A stretch of 64,000 nt of DNA from Rhizomys pruinosus (Eukaryota; Chordata; Mammalia; Rodentia; Spalacidae), in contig VZQC01002896.1 in the NCBI GenBank assembly GCA_009823505.1, positions 1,803,963 to 1,867,962 on the forward strand. Reading direction: 5' to 3'. Below are positions 53,035 to 64,000 of this stretch, one piece after another (positions within the stretch are counted from its first letter, which is position 1; every line of letters starts with the position of its first letter). Under the pieces are notes generated by a model. It was not told where the DNA came from and ran no database searches. It saw only the letters and a program-made list of their open reading frames with translations. Made by a program: the position numbers and the translations under genes.

Positions 53035-53551
53035 TAAACTTTGCAGGTGATAGTTGGCTTTAATTCCAGTTCTGAGGGGGAGGAAGATGCAGGCAGTTCT
53101 CTGTGAAATCAAGGTCAGCCTGGTCTGTGTAGTGTGTTCCAGGCCAGATGGGATGGACTATATATCTCAAAATGCAAACAAAAACTACAGTTACCAGCCC
53201 TTGAGGAACAAGAACAGAGCTCCCTTGTTCTTGTAAGATTACAAGTATGTGTTTCTCACCAAACCCAGAGATTAATCTGTGTTAGGCAAGCACTCTCTAC
53301 CAACCAAACTCCATTCCACATTTCAGACATTGTTTTTGACAAGAACACTTTGAGCTTTCCTACAAAGGAGGCACCAGGTCAGCCAGCACCACAGAGGCCT
53401 TAATGTCAAAAATAAATAAATAAACAAAGAAACAAAAACAGAACTTTGAATTGGTTATGGTAATTAATGCCTGGAATTCTGGTACTAGCAGGCAGAGACA
53501 AGAACAAGATAATTGCACAGTTGAGGTCACTCTCTGCTACATAGCAAATCT

Positions 53552-53700
53552 TAGGCTGGTTGTGGTGGCTCATAACTTTCATCCCAGCAGAGGCAGGCAG
53601 ACCTCTGTGAGTTCACAGCCAGCATGGTCTTCATAGTTAGTTCCATGACATTTGGGGCTGCAGGGAGATCCTGTCTCAATAAAATAAAGTAAAATAAATA
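53552..53700 (+). repeat. Diverged B1 SINE
   Basis: TAGGCTGGTTGTGGTGGCTC head to TCTCAATAAAATAAAGT; another worn B1-like copy follows to 53800. Confidence 0.8.
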
Positions 53701-53821
53701 AAGCTGAGCATTTTGGCAGAGGCAGGCAGCTATCTGTGAGGTTGTGGCTTGTCTAATTCTCATAGCTAATTCTAGGCCATCTGGGGCCTCAAAAAACAAA
53801 ATAAAAAGGTTTAAGAAAGCT

Positions 53822-53980
53822 GGGCCGGGTGTGGTGATGCACACCTTTAATCCTAGCACTTGGGAGGCAGAGGCAGGCAGATCTTTGTGAGTTCAAGGCC
53901 AGCCTGGACTACAGAGTGAGTTCCAGGACAGCTGGGGCTACAGGGAGACCTTGTCTCAAAAAAGAAAAAAAAAAAAAAGG
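53822..53980 (+). repeat. B1 SINE
   Basis: GGCCGGGTGTGGTGATGCAC head to TTGTCTCAAAAAAGAAAA. Confidence 0.93.
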
Positions 53981-54404
53981 TAAAGATAAGCCAGGTGGGG
54001 TGGTACAGCTTCTAGACTGAGTGCTTTCTCCCTCCGTAAAGTTCATTTGGCTACGTATAGAAATTGTATGTGTATGTCTTCAGGAAAGAAAGGCACTTGA
54101 AAGAAACTCAAAGCTGTAAGAAACTTAACTCTGGGCTTAAAAAGAGATTAGAGGCTGAACAAGATCTTCAGCAGTAAAAAAAGATCAAGTTCTTTTCAGT
54201 GACATGACTGAAAACTTCATGGTTGCCTGGGATTTGAGATTGTCGAGACAAATTTTCTGAAGTAGGGATTGTTCTCACTGTAAGATTGACTAGCCCAATT
54301 CCTAAAATAGGAAGAGAAAAGCATTATGGTTTAAGTGCCTGACAGGTAGCTTGCCCTCTTGTTCATTCATTGGACGTGTACCAGGTACTAAGAACATATG
54401 GAGG

Positions 54405-54640
54405 GACTGGAGAGATGGCCTAGTGGTTAAGAGCACCGACTGCTCTTGCAGAGGACCCGGGTTCGATCCCCAGCACCCACATGGCGGCTGAGAACCGTCT
54501 GTAACTCCAATTCCAGGAGAACTCCAGTTCCAGGGGAATCCGACACCCTCTTCTGACCTCCGCGGCATTGCACGACATGGGTACACCAACCTACATGCAG
54601 ACAGTACATTCATACACATAAATAAATAAAATAAAAAGAA
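54405..54640 (+). repeat. B2 SINE (long form)
   Basis: Near-consensus; flanked by AAGAACATAT before and AAGAACATAT after, a target-site duplication. Confidence 0.95.
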
Positions 54641-54799
54641 CATATTGATGGTGTAGAGAATCTGACAAATCTCTTTGCTTTCATTGAACTTAAGTAGAAG
54701 TAATGACTAGGTTTAGAAAGTTATTGTTACCTGCTGTGTTCTTTATACATATGTGTAGATGAAGGTTTGTTTGTTTGTTTGCTTGTTTGCTTGCTTGTT

Positions 54800-54920
54800 T
54801 GTTTATTTTGTCTCCCTGCAGCCCCAGCTGGCCTATGTCAACCAGGCTGAACTCAACAGAGATCCACCTGCCTCTGCCTCCTGAGTGTTGGGATTAAAGA
54901 TGTGCACCACCATGCCTGGC
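54800..54920 (-). repeat. B1 SINE, antisense, with deletion
   Basis: TGTCTCCCTGCAGCCCCAGC to CACCACCATGCCTGGC; (GTTT)n tail at 54765-54805. Confidence 0.88.
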
Positions 54921-54934
54921 AATTTATTTAATTT

Positions 54935-55130
54935 TTAAATATTATTTTTATTTTATGTGTATGAGAGTATTGCCTGCTTATATGTAAGTGTGCTTGTGTT
55001 GTGTAATGCTGCAGAGGTCCCCTGGAACTAGAGTTAAGGATGGTTCGTAACCACCATGTGGGTCCTGGAAATGGAACCCGAGTCCTCTACAAGAGCAGTC
55101 AATGCTCTTAATCACTGAGCCATTTCTCCA
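54935..55130 (-). repeat. Older B2 SINE, antisense
   Basis: GTGTATGAGAGTATTGCCTGC to TGAGCCATTTCTCCATG. Confidence 0.82.
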
Positions 55131-55202
55131 TGTGCACCCCACACACACTCACACACAATATCAGCTGGGAAGTTAGAGAATGGGTGTAATAAGTATTTCA
55201 AG

Positions 55203-55362
55203 CTGGGTGTGGTGGCGCACGCCTTTAATCCTAGCATTTGGGAGGCAGAGGCAGGGGGATCTTTGTGAATTCAAGGCCAGCCTGGTCTACAGAGTGAGTT
55301 CCACGACAGCTGGGGCTACAGGGAGACCCTGTGTTGAAAAGACCAAAAAAAAAAAAAAAATT
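55203..55362 (+). repeat. B1 SINE
   Basis: GCTGGGTGTGGTGGCGCACG head to GTTGAAAAGACC. Confidence 0.93.
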
Positions 55363-55424
55363 CAAGGCAGAGCTAACAGAATATCCTTAATAGTAGGTTG
55401 TGAGCTTAAAAAGCTTTGTTGAAA

Positions 55425-55640
55425 GATGGCCTAGTGGTTAAGAGCACCAACTGCTCTTGCAGAGGACCCGGGTTCGATCCCCAGCACCCAGATGGCGGCT
55501 GAGAACCGTCTTTTATTCCAGCCCCAGGGGAATCCGACGCCCTCTTCTGACCTCTGTGGCATTGCACGACACGGGTGCACAGACCTGCATGCAGACAGTA
55601 CATTCATACACATAAAAAAAAATTAAAATTAAAAAAAAAT
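55425..55640 (+). repeat. B2 SINE, 5' end slightly truncated
   Basis: Begins AGATGGCCTAGTGG; CATGCAGACAGTACATTC tail intact. Confidence 0.93.
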
Positions 55641-56689
55641 CTCTTAAAAAAATTAAAAAAAAAAGATTTGTTGAATTCCACCAAATTAAGTAAGAAAAGG
55701 CAAAGTGAATCACAGTGTCCCAGAGGAATTATGTTTAACTTTGTTTTGTGCTTATTTCCAATCGTTTATGTCTGAGTGGACTTTCATGTGATCGGATCTA
55801 CTGTTAGCTAAGCACATTACATATTACGTTACACCTGTGTGTGCAAATGAGAAACCAGTATCTTAGTTATATGTCATGTTCTGAAGCACATGTGGAAATA
55901 GCAGAATGTGGTTGTGTGTTCTTTTCTCTCTGGTGTAATAAGGATTGTAATTTCTCTGTTTTTCACTTGGTTTTTCATCCATTAATGTCTATCACTGTCA
56001 AAAAAATGTTGAAACAAGCTTTGATAGTTAACTTCCGTTCTGAGACTTCTAATCTAACTCAGTACTTGGGAATGTGTGGAGATTGTTTTTAGGGACCCTT
56101 CTTTTTTTCCCACTCTTCCTTCCTGTTTTATGCAAATAGAAGTTGGGAGAAGAGCTTTGTGTGAACTTCAGCTGCACTTGCAGCTGTGCCTGTGTTTAGT
56201 ATCTTAACATTGAAGAGTGCTCTTTTGTAGGTTCCCCTTGGATACGGCTGCTTTGTACATACGCATTACCAGGAGATAGAATGACTGGGTTTGAATGCTA
56301 CAGGGGCAGAGGGGCAACTTCAAATCTGAGCTGTAGGCTGATTTCTGTGTAACATTCCCTAGTGCCCCCATTCGATTCATAAAGCTAACAGGTTGAAAAA
56401 CACCTTAATTACAGGAGTAATTCACTTTAGTCTTAGGAAATGGAGCAGGCACAGAATAAAACCAAGATATCTATAGGACAGCCAGATATTGTTGGGCACA
56501 TCTAATCCCAGCACTCAGGAAGCTGAGGCAGAAAGATTATGAATTAGAGTTATCCTTGGCTATGTAGCAAACCTAAACAACGTCTCAAGCCTCAACACTG
56601 TCTCAAAACAAACAGAACAAAGGATATCTGGAGGATATAATGTAAGGAGTTAGGTTTTGAGTTTGTTTTTTGTTTTTTTTTTAAGTTTT

Positions 56690-56897
56690 CATGAGAAAGG
56701 AGGTTTTTTTTTTTTGTTTTTTTTTTTTTTTTTTTTTGTTTTTTTTTTGTTTTTGTCTTTTTGAGACAGGGTCTTCCGGTAGTCCCGTCTGTCCTGGAAC
56801 TCACTCTGTAGACCAGGCTGGCCTTGAACTCACAAAGATCCACCTGCCTCTGCCTCCTGAGTGCTAGGATTAAAGGCGTGCACCACCATGCATGGCT
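56690..56897 (-). repeat. B1 SINE, antisense, with long T/GT tract
   Basis: T tract broken by single Gs, TTTTTGAGACAGGGTCTTCC to CACCACCATGCATGGC. Confidence 0.92.
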
Positions 56898-57214
56898 GAG
56901 AAAGTTGTTGGTGGGGGTGGAGAGAAAGTATCATAATGGGTCAGGCTGCCCTTGAATTTGCTGTCTCTATGCATCTAGGGTTGACTTGTTCTCATCCTGT
57001 GTCAGCCTCTCTTTTGTGCTAGGATTAGAGCCATGCACACTGTGTTGAGACAGTATTTGTCAGAAAACATGTTTGTGGAGTCATTCTCTTTTTACACTCT
57101 GAGTAGTTTCTGGAGATCTAACTCAGTTCATCATGCTTGGCAGTTCAAGCTCGACCTGCTAGGGCTGTCTCAGAACCCATCGTTTACTATTTCATTTGTT
57201 CTGTGATTTTTTTA

Positions 57215-57372
57215 ATTATTATTTTTTTATTTTTTTGAGACAGGGTCTCCCTTTAGTCCCAGCTGGCCTGGAGCTCACTATGTAGATCAGGCCAGACTTG
57301 AACTCACAGAGATCCACCTGCCTCTGCCTCCTGAATGCTGGGATTAAAGGTGTGCGCCACCACACCCAGCTT
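57215..57372 (-). repeat. B1 SINE, antisense
   Basis: TTTTTGAGACAGGGTCTCCC to CACCACACCCAGC. Confidence 0.92.
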
Positions 57373-57611
57373 CTGTGATGTTATTTTATTTATTCATTTG
57401 TGTGTGTGTTTGCACATTTGTGTGCCACAATGCACTTATGGAGATCAGATGATAACTTGTGAGAGTTGATTATTTCCTTCCACTGTGTGGGTTACAGGGA
57501 TCAAACTTAGGTTGTCAGACTTGGCACCAAGTACCTTTACTTCATCTGCTGAAGTAAGCCATCACACCGGCCCTCAATTTGTTCTTATAAACCATGGCAA
57601 TAAAAGTAAAT

Positions 57612-57800
57612 AGATGGGTGCTCGAGAGATGGATCAGCAGCTAAGAACACTGGCTTCTCTTGCAGAGGACCTGGGTTCATCTCCCAACACTCAGATAGTG
57701 GCTAACAACCGTCAGTACCTCCTCTGGGTATTGCTAACATGTAGTACACTTACAGTGTTTTATATGCATATAAAACATTCACACATAAAATTAGGATTAA
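57612..57800 (+). repeat. Old B2 SINE
   Basis: GATGGGTGCTCGAGAGATGG head; the middle is deleted. Confidence 0.78.
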
Positions 57801-57828
57801 AAATTTTTATAAAAGTAAATAGATTATT

Positions 57829-58091
57829 GGGGGCTGGAGAGATGGCCTAGCGGTTAAGAGCGCCGACTGCTCTTACAGAGGACCCGGGTTCGATCCCCAG
57901 CACCCACATGGCGGCCAAGAGCCGTCTGAAACTCCAATTCCAGGAGAACTCCAGCTCCAGGGGAATCCGAGACCCTCTTCTGACCTCCGCGGCGTTGCAC
58001 GACACGGGTGCACAGACTTGCATGCAGGCAGTACATTCACACACATACAGAACTAAATAAAATTAATAAAAAAAAAAAAAAAAAAAAAAAG
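57829..58091 (+). repeat. B2 SINE (long form), near consensus
   Basis: Clean copy with a 20-plus A tail. Confidence 0.95.
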
Positions 58092-58139
58092 GTAGTAGTA
58101 GTTATTAAACTAGGATTATTTAAAAAAAAACCCCATGTA

Positions 58140-58365
58140 CTGGGGGCTATTGATGAGCATCAGCCTTAAGAGCACGCTCTTGGAGGGACCTGGGTTTGAT
58201 TCCTAGCATCCCACCTGCGGCTCACGAACCGTCTTTAAAAACCTTTTTTTTTCCAGTTCCAGGGGAATCCGACACTCTCTTCTACCTCCACAGACATTCA
58301 ACAACATGGGTGCATCCAACTACATGCAGACAAGTACTGATACACATAAAAAAAGTTAAATAAAT
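58140..58365 (+). repeat. B2 SINE with indel noise
   Basis: GGGGGCTATTGATGAGCATC replaces the usual head, and single-base gains and losses run throughout (AGCATCCCACCTGCGGC). Confidence 0.8.
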
Positions 58366-58366
58366 T

Positions 58367-58640
58367 AGGGGCTGGAGAGATTGGCCTAGCGCGTTTTAAG
58401 AGCGCCGACCGCTCTACCAGAGGACCCGGTTCGATCCCCAGCAACCCCACATGGCCACGCCGGGGACACCGTCTGAAAACTTCCAATCCAGGAGAATCCC
58501 CCCAGTTCCAGGGGGAATCCGCCACCCTCTTCTGACATCCGCGGCATTGCAGACACGGGTGCACAGACTGCATGCAGACAGGACATTCATACATATACGG
58601 AAAATAAATAAAAGTAATAAAAAAATAAAATAAAACATAA
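58367..58640 (+). repeat. B2 SINE with indel noise
   Basis: GGGCTGGAGAGATTGGCCTA, CGCGTTTTAAGAGCG, CAACCCCACATGGCC: a young B2 with scattered one- and two-base insertions, typical of uncorrected long reads. Confidence 0.88.
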
Positions 58641-59009
58641 AAATATAACCGTTATGTGTTACATTTTTTTAAAGTTAGATAATACCTGGGTGTGGTGGCA
58701 CAAACCTGTAATCCCAGCACTCTGATAATAGAGGCAGGCATATCTCTGAGGTTATATATGTATACCACATTTTCTTTTAATTTTTCATGTTGATGGACAT
58801 CTAGGCTGGTTTATGTCTTGGCTGTTGTGTGTGAATAGTGTAGTAAATATGAATGTTTGGGCGTCCATATTTACCTAGAGTGGCCTGTAGTAGTTCTATT
58901 TTTACAGTTTTGAGGAACTTGTTCCTGATTTCTGTAGTGCTTGTGCAATAGTTACATTCCTGTCAACAGTATATAAGGTGTTTGGCTAATTTATTTTGGG
59001 TGTTTTTCT

Positions 59010-59103
59010 CTCTGTAGACCAGTCTGGCATTGAACTCTCAGCGATCCCCCTGCCTCTGCCTTCCCAGTGCTGGAATTAAGGATGTGCACCACTTCACCCA
59101 GCC
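59010..59103 (-). repeat. B1 SINE fragment, antisense
   Basis: CTGTAGACCAGTCTGGCATTG to CACTTCACCCAGCC. A further diverged antisense B1 with a long T tract follows at 59110-59275. Confidence 0.8.
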
Positions 59104-59304
59104 TACTGTTTTTTGTTTGGGGTTTTTTTTTTTTTCTTTTTTTTTCTTTTTTTTTTTTTTTTTTTTTTTTTTTGAGGCAGGATCTCCCTGCAACCAGGCT
59201 AACCTCAGATTCCTAGAATATGCATCAGTCTCTCCTGTGTGCTAGGATTAGGCTCATGAGCTGCCATGCCCATTGTGTCTGCATATTGTTTTTCCCTGTG
59301 TTTT

Positions 59305-59440
59305 CCTCTGGTGGCGCACACCTTTAATCTCCACACTCTGAAGGCAGAGACAGGCACATCTCTATGAGTTCAAGGCCAGCCTAGTCTACATAGTGAGTTC
59401 CAGAGCAGCTGGGTCTACAGGGAGACCCATTCTCAAAAAA
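59305..59440 (+). repeat. B1 SINE
   Basis: CTCTGGTGGCGCACACC head to TCTCAAAAAAGACC. Confidence 0.88.
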
Positions 59441-60454
59441 GACCCCACTTTTCTGGGGGGGGTTAGTAAAAGAGAGATACCTCCTTTAATTCTTTAATAT
59501 ATGGGTATCCAGAGCCTTTTGTTGAAGTGATTACCTTTTCTCCAAAGTATCTTGGTGCCTTTATCAAAAATTAGGTGGTTATAGCTGTGTGGATTTGTAT
59601 ATTGTCTTAGCTTCTCTATTGTATGATAAAAATGCTGGCCAAAACCAACTTTGGGAGGAAAGGGTTTATTTTATCTTTCATCTCCAAGGTCACACTTCAT
59701 CATTGACTAAGCCCAAGGTAGGAACTCAAAGCAAGAAAGTGGAGCACAGACCACGGAGGATCACCGCTTACTGGCTTGCTTCCCTGGCCCATGCTCAGCC
59801 CCCTTTCTTACACAACAGAGAAGAGTGACACTGTCCCACAGATGGGGCCACAGGCCAACCCAAGGGTGTGTCAAGTTGACACTAAAGTTGTCCAGTACAG
59901 TCTAGTCTTTTATCTTGACTTAATAAAACTAGAGGTGCAGAGGCATTTCACTGCATGATAAAACCAAGACACGACCGTTTTTTCAGCCCTGCTGCTTTTG
60001 CTCCAAAGCAGACACGGTCCTGGAGCATCTGGGAGTCCAGGCCACCTACAACGTGGGCCTGCTTTCACCTCAGGGGACTTGTTCTTTCCACGTTAAGGGT
60101 TTGGTTTCTGTTGGGGTGTATGTATGTGTGTTTAATCAGTTAATCCTTTTCAGTTTTCCTAGTTACTTTTAATTTCTGTGTTTTAAAATGACAGATGTAT
60201 TGGGTACGGCAGCTTCTGCCTGTCATACCAACTTTAGGGGCCTGTGACCTGTACACTGCTGTGAGTTTGAGGCCAGCCTGGGCTACAAAGGGGACCCTGT
60301 CTTAACCTCTACCTTCTCTCTCCTGCTTCTCTAAAAGAATAAAGTTCTAAAATAAATAGAATCATTATAGGTAGCTAATTTTGTAGGTGGAGGGATTGGG
60401 TTAATCCCCCCCTCCTTTTTTTTTCCCCCCTCTGGTGGTGGTGGGTTTTTTTTT

Positions 60455-60705
60455 TTTTTTTAATTTTTTTTAATTAATTTTATTTATTTCTGTATGTGTA
60501 TGAATGTACTGTCTGCATGCAGGTCTGTGCACCCGTGTCGTGCGATGCCGTGGAGGTCAGAAGAGGGTCTCGGATTCCCCTGGAGCTGGAGTTCTCCTGG
60601 AATTGGAGATTCAGACGGTTCTCGGCCGCCATGTGGGTGCTGGGGATCGAACCCGGGTCCTCTGTAAGAGCAGTCGGTGCTCTTAACCGCTAGGCCATCT
60701 CTCCG
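60455..60705 (-). repeat. B2 SINE, antisense (long form), near consensus
   Basis: Carries the GCATGCAGGTCTGTGCACCC tail variant; head ends GGCCATCTCTCCG at the junction with a GTT-rich tract. Confidence 0.93.
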
Positions 60706-60739
60706 TGGGTTTTTTGTTGTTGTTGTTGTTGATGTTGGT

Positions 60740-60885
60740 TTTTTTGGTATTTTTGAGACAGGATCTCCCTTTAGTCCCAGCTGGCCTGGAGCTCACTCTG
60801 TAGACCAGGCTTGCCTTGAACTCACAGAGATCCCCCTGCCTCTGCCTCCCAAGTGCTAGGATTGAAGGCGTCACACCCGGCTTTG
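60740..60885 (-). repeat. B1 SINE, antisense
   Basis: GTATTTTTGAGACAGGATCTC to GCGTCACACCCGGC. Confidence 0.92.
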
Positions 60886-61039
60886 CTTTGTTTTTTGATG
60901 CAGAGCCCACTATGTAACCCAAGGTATCCTCACTGGTGATGCTCCCGCCTCAGTCTCACAAATACTGCATCATGTCATGCAGTTAGTACCCTTTTGTGTT
61001 TTTTTTTTTTGTGGGGGGGAGGTTGTCCCCCCACCCCCG

Positions 61040-61178
61040 CCCCAGTCTTTTTGAGATGGGGTCTCCCTTTAGTCCCAGCTGGCCTGGAGCTCACTCTGTA
61101 GACCATGCTATGCTGGCCTTGAACTCACAGAGATCCGCCTGCATGTAAGATTAAATGTATGCGCCACCACACCTGGCT
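61040..61178 (-). repeat. B1 SINE, antisense
   Basis: GTCTTTTTGAGATGGGGTCTC to GCCACCACACCTGGC; deletion near 61145. Confidence 0.9.
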
Positions 61179-61194
61179 ACAGATAGTACCCTTT

Positions 61195-61430
61195 GAAGAC
61201 AGAAGAGGAGATCAGATTCCTAAACTGGAGTTATAGACAGTTGTTATTAGCCATATGAGTGCTAGGAATTGATTGAGCCCCAGTCTTTTGCAAGAACAGG
61301 CAGTGCTCTGAACTGCTGAGTCAGGAGTTGTGGTACAAACCTTAATCCCAACATGGTACAGGCAGAGGCAGGCAGATCTCTATGAGATCCAGGATAGCTG
61401 GGAATACAGGAAGACCCTGTCCAAAAAGAC
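61195..61430 (+). repeat. Old tRNA-type SINE remnant (antisense) then worn B1
   Basis: AGACAGAAGAGGAGATCAGA to CTCTGAACTGCTGAG reads as an antisense B2; 61325-61430 is a diverged sense B1. Confidence 0.65.
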
Positions 61431-61829
61431 AAAAAAAAAAAATCTAGATTTTAATTTTTTTTGTATTCAGGTTGATTTTGTCAAACCTGTATTTAGAGTG
61501 AACTTCATTGGCTTGATTACTTTGAACCATATGATCTCTGCATTTCATGCAGAATAGTGTCTTATTAAGTCTAGGCTGGCCTAACTCTCATCTGTGCAGC
61601 CAAAGGTAACTTTGAATTCCTCGCCCTTCTACTCCCATCTCCACCTGGAATTACAGACTTGCCTAGCTATTTCTCTTCATTTTGTCTCTTCATCTATTTT
61701 TGGAGTGCTAGCTATAAGTACTACTGAAGTATCCCATTCCCCAACCCTATTTTTCTTTGTGTCCCAGAAAAATTATTCTGAATATTAAAATGTTTATATT
61801 TTTCAAATCAGGATTCTCAGGTTTGTTTG

Positions 61830-62040
61830 GGTTTTTTTTTTTTATATGTTTTTACTGAATTTTTGTGGCTTTCATACATCTTAACTATATTTAGGCCCCC
61901 CTGCCCAATAGCACCCTCTCCCCCATATCCTGCTGACAGGACTTCGAGCATTTTGTCATACTTGTCAAGGCCTATTGAGTCAAACTTGTACACCCGAATG
62001 TCCCTTGGCATGTGTTCATCCACTAGAGCCAGGTAGGCCT
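61830..62040 (-). repeat. LINE-like 3' remnant, antisense
   Basis: On the minus strand an open stretch of about 60 codons is followed by a G-rich run (GGATATGGGGGAGAGG), GTTAAGATGTATGAAAG and an A tract. The G-rich then A-rich order resembles other LINE-like 3' ends in the window, but the identity is uncertain. Confidence 0.35.
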
Positions 62041-62077
62041 ATCTTGTGTCACTCCACACAGTTTTAAAACACAGCAA

Positions 62078-62215
62078 TTCTCAGACTGGGCTTGTTAGCA
62101 AGTGTCTTTAATCCTAGCCTTGGGAAGCAAAGGCTGGCATGCAGATCTCTTGTGAGATTGAGGCCAGCCTGGTCCATGTAGTGACTTCCAGGTGTGCTAG
62201 GACTAGGGAGACCAC
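62078..62215 (+). repeat. Diverged B1 SINE
   Basis: CAGACTGGGCTTGTTAGCAAG head; GAGGCCAGCCTGGTCCATG core. Confidence 0.75.
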
Positions 62216-62712
62216 CCCATCCATCCTCCTCCCCCCACAAAAAATCAACTTCCTCCCCCAGCAGTGATCAGTTGCCAGTAGTAGTTTGTTGCCAAACTTG
62301 TCACCCTCTGCCCGTTTCCCCAGTTCTGTGCTGCTTTTTGTCTTAGTTTTTATGGGTCTTGTGCATGCTTTTGCCATTACTGTAAGTTCACATGAGCAAT
62401 GTCCTAGGAGCCTGTAAGACTCATGCACCTCTTCCTCTGGCTCTTAACATTCTCTCTGCCCCCTCTTCTGAAATGGTTCCTAAGCCCTGGGTGGATGAAG
62501 TTTAATACAAGAACCCACATTCTACAGTCTGTTATTCTCTACACATTGGCCAGTTGTGGTCCTTGTGTTCAGTGCCCTCTGTGGTATAGGAAGCTTCACT
62601 GCTGAGAATTGAGAGGTTCTTCAGGATTCTCCCTAGCCCTTGTCCACTGTGCTCTCTGAGCCTTCGGTGTAGGGGTTCCGTTGCAGATGTTTCATTTAGG
62701 GTTTAATGTCTC

Positions 62713-62850
62713 ACAAAAACACCTAATCCTAGCACTTGGGAGGCAGAGGCAGGCGGATCTCTGTGAGTTCAAGGCCAACCTGCTCTACAGAGTGAGCTCC
62801 AGGCCAGCTGGGACTAAAGGGAGACCCTGTCTCAAAAATATAAAAAAAAA
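62713..62850 (+). repeat. B1 SINE, 5'-truncated
   Basis: Starts at AAAAACACCTAATCCTAGC; ends TCTCAAAAATATAAAA. Confidence 0.9.
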
Positions 62851-62931
62851 ACCCCACAATATATATATATATATTTTTTTTTTTCCATCTATTGGAATAG
62901 AGGCTTCTTTGATTAATTATAAATGGTATAC

Positions 62932-63150
62932 TGGGCTAGAGAAATGGCCTAGTGGTTAGGAACACTGACTGCTCTTGCGGAGGACCCGGATTCGATCCTC
63001 AGCACCCACATGGTGGCTAAGAACCATCTTGAACTCCAGTTCCAGGGGAATCCGACACCCTCTTCTGACCTCCTCGGCATTGCACGACACTGGTGCACAA
63101 ACCTACATGCAGACAGTACATTCATACACATAAAAAAATAAATAAAGTAC
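62932..63150 (+). repeat. B2 SINE (short form)
   Basis: GGGCTAGAGAAATGGCCTAG head; flanked by a TGGTATACT direct repeat (before 62932 and at about 63153), a target-site duplication. Confidence 0.94.
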
Positions 63151-63372
63151 CTGGTATACTTGTCTGTAAATATAAAGATCCATATTTCGCCTATAGTAAG
63201 AAGTTACATTTATCTAGGGATGTGACACTTAGTTTTCTCTAAGATCTATGACCTCTCCAGCCATGTGTATTTGGCTGTGTTTCCAGTGCCACACATGTTC
63301 CACCCCATTGAGTGGACTTTAACTCCAGTTAGGTAGCTGTTGATTACCCCCAAGATAAAAAGTACCAATACT

Positions 63373-63515
63373 GCCGGGCGTGGTGGCGCACACCTTTAAT
63401 CCTAGCACTTGGGAGCCTGAGGCAGGCAGATCACTGTAAGTTCAAGGCCAGCCTGGTCTACAGAGTGAGTTCCAGGACAACCAGAGCTACAGGGAGATCC
63501 TGTCTCAAAAAGACC

Positions 63516-63545
<30 letters not shown>
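63373..63545 (+). repeat. B1 SINE
   Basis: GCCGGGCGTGGTGGCGCAC head; AAAAAGTACCA flanks both sides (about 63357 and 63539), a target-site duplication. Confidence 0.95.
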
Positions 63546-63546
<1 letters not shown>

Positions 63547-64000
63547 CCAGTACTGGACCAATATAGTTTGCCACATTGGACATAGTTGTGGTTATTCAAC
63601 TTTAAAACTGGGATTGGACCATTAATTGAGGTTTTTTTTTTTTTCCCCTCCCTTAGTAGCTTGAATAGTGTCCTCCAAAACTATGAGAGCTAGTCTTCAA
63701 GGCTTCCAGGTCTGTTCTAGCTCCATCACTCTTAAGTGCTGTGCCTGAAGTATGTCCTATCCTCAGCAATAGGGTCTTACCCTCTAATTCTGGGAGATAA
63801 TCAAGGGCTGTGGAAATAGCCTTTGTTTTGGAGTCTCTTGGAAAACCCACACCATCAACTAGAAGAGAAGGATCCCCTGTATGTTACTGTGTTTTTTGTT
63901 CTATGGCCTTCAGCTATGCACATATATAGATATTATACATTTTTTTTCCTCAGGTTTTTGAACCAAGAGTTTTTTGTTTTTTGTTTTTTGTTTTTTAAGA

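Noticed and set aside
63950..64000. CCTCAG followed by open sequence at about 63950 as the acceptor of the next Smarcc1 exon.
   Set aside because: The following bases (GTTTTTGAACCAAGAG) do not encode the coiled-coil continuation expected after exon N.

Overview
The window is an interior piece of a rodent chromosome covering the middle of Smarcc1, which encodes BAF155/SRG3, a core scaffold subunit of SWI/SNF (BAF/PBAF) chromatin remodellers. The gene runs left to right on the + strand. I find 14 coding exons (159-283 to 52861-52995), all with AG/GT splice borders, consistent phases and no frameshift or stop. Together they carry 1,627 coding bases, about residues 348-927 of the roughly 1,105-residue human protein. 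These hold an acidic linker, the SWIRM domain, the SANT domain, a second acidic linker, the Ala-rich segment and the start of the C-terminal helical region. The promoter, the first exons and the 3' end lie outside. Residue numbers and family comparisons are recalled, not computed.

The host is a mouse-like (muroid/myodont) rodent: the introns are crowded with B1 (7SL-derived) and B2 (tRNA-derived) SINEs, roughly 110 in 64 kb. Their consensus (B1 ending in GGAGACCCTGTCTC, B2 with a long CATGCAGACAGTACATTC tail) is not that of house mouse or rat as I remember them. I cannot name the species.

Layout. 1-19195: exons A-G (linker and SWIRM) with SINE-filled introns. One intron holds an antisense fragment resembling the start of ARHGAP19 (17865-18015), next to a 140-base gap. 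19196-25564: an intron in which one expected exon (about residues 576-613) is not found; a single N at 19552 marks a contig join. 25565-32164: exons H-J (SANT and beyond). 32165-40604: a long intron with an antisense LTR (36294-37882) whose U3-like part is a tandem array of thirty exact 43-bp units, followed by an internal-region remnant. 40605-45392: exons K-M, with a long inverted repeat just downstream of exon K. 45393-64000: exon N (52861-52995) and SINE-rich introns, including an apparent false duplication around the N at 50526. The next exon is not reached by 64000.

There is only one gene and no operon-like organisation. The interesting material lies in the introns: the LTR minisatellite, the ARHGAP19-like fragment, the inverted repeat, B2-B1 composite SINEs, and several assembly scars that matter to anyone building a gene model here. 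SINE boundaries are read by eye and are good to about 10 bases.
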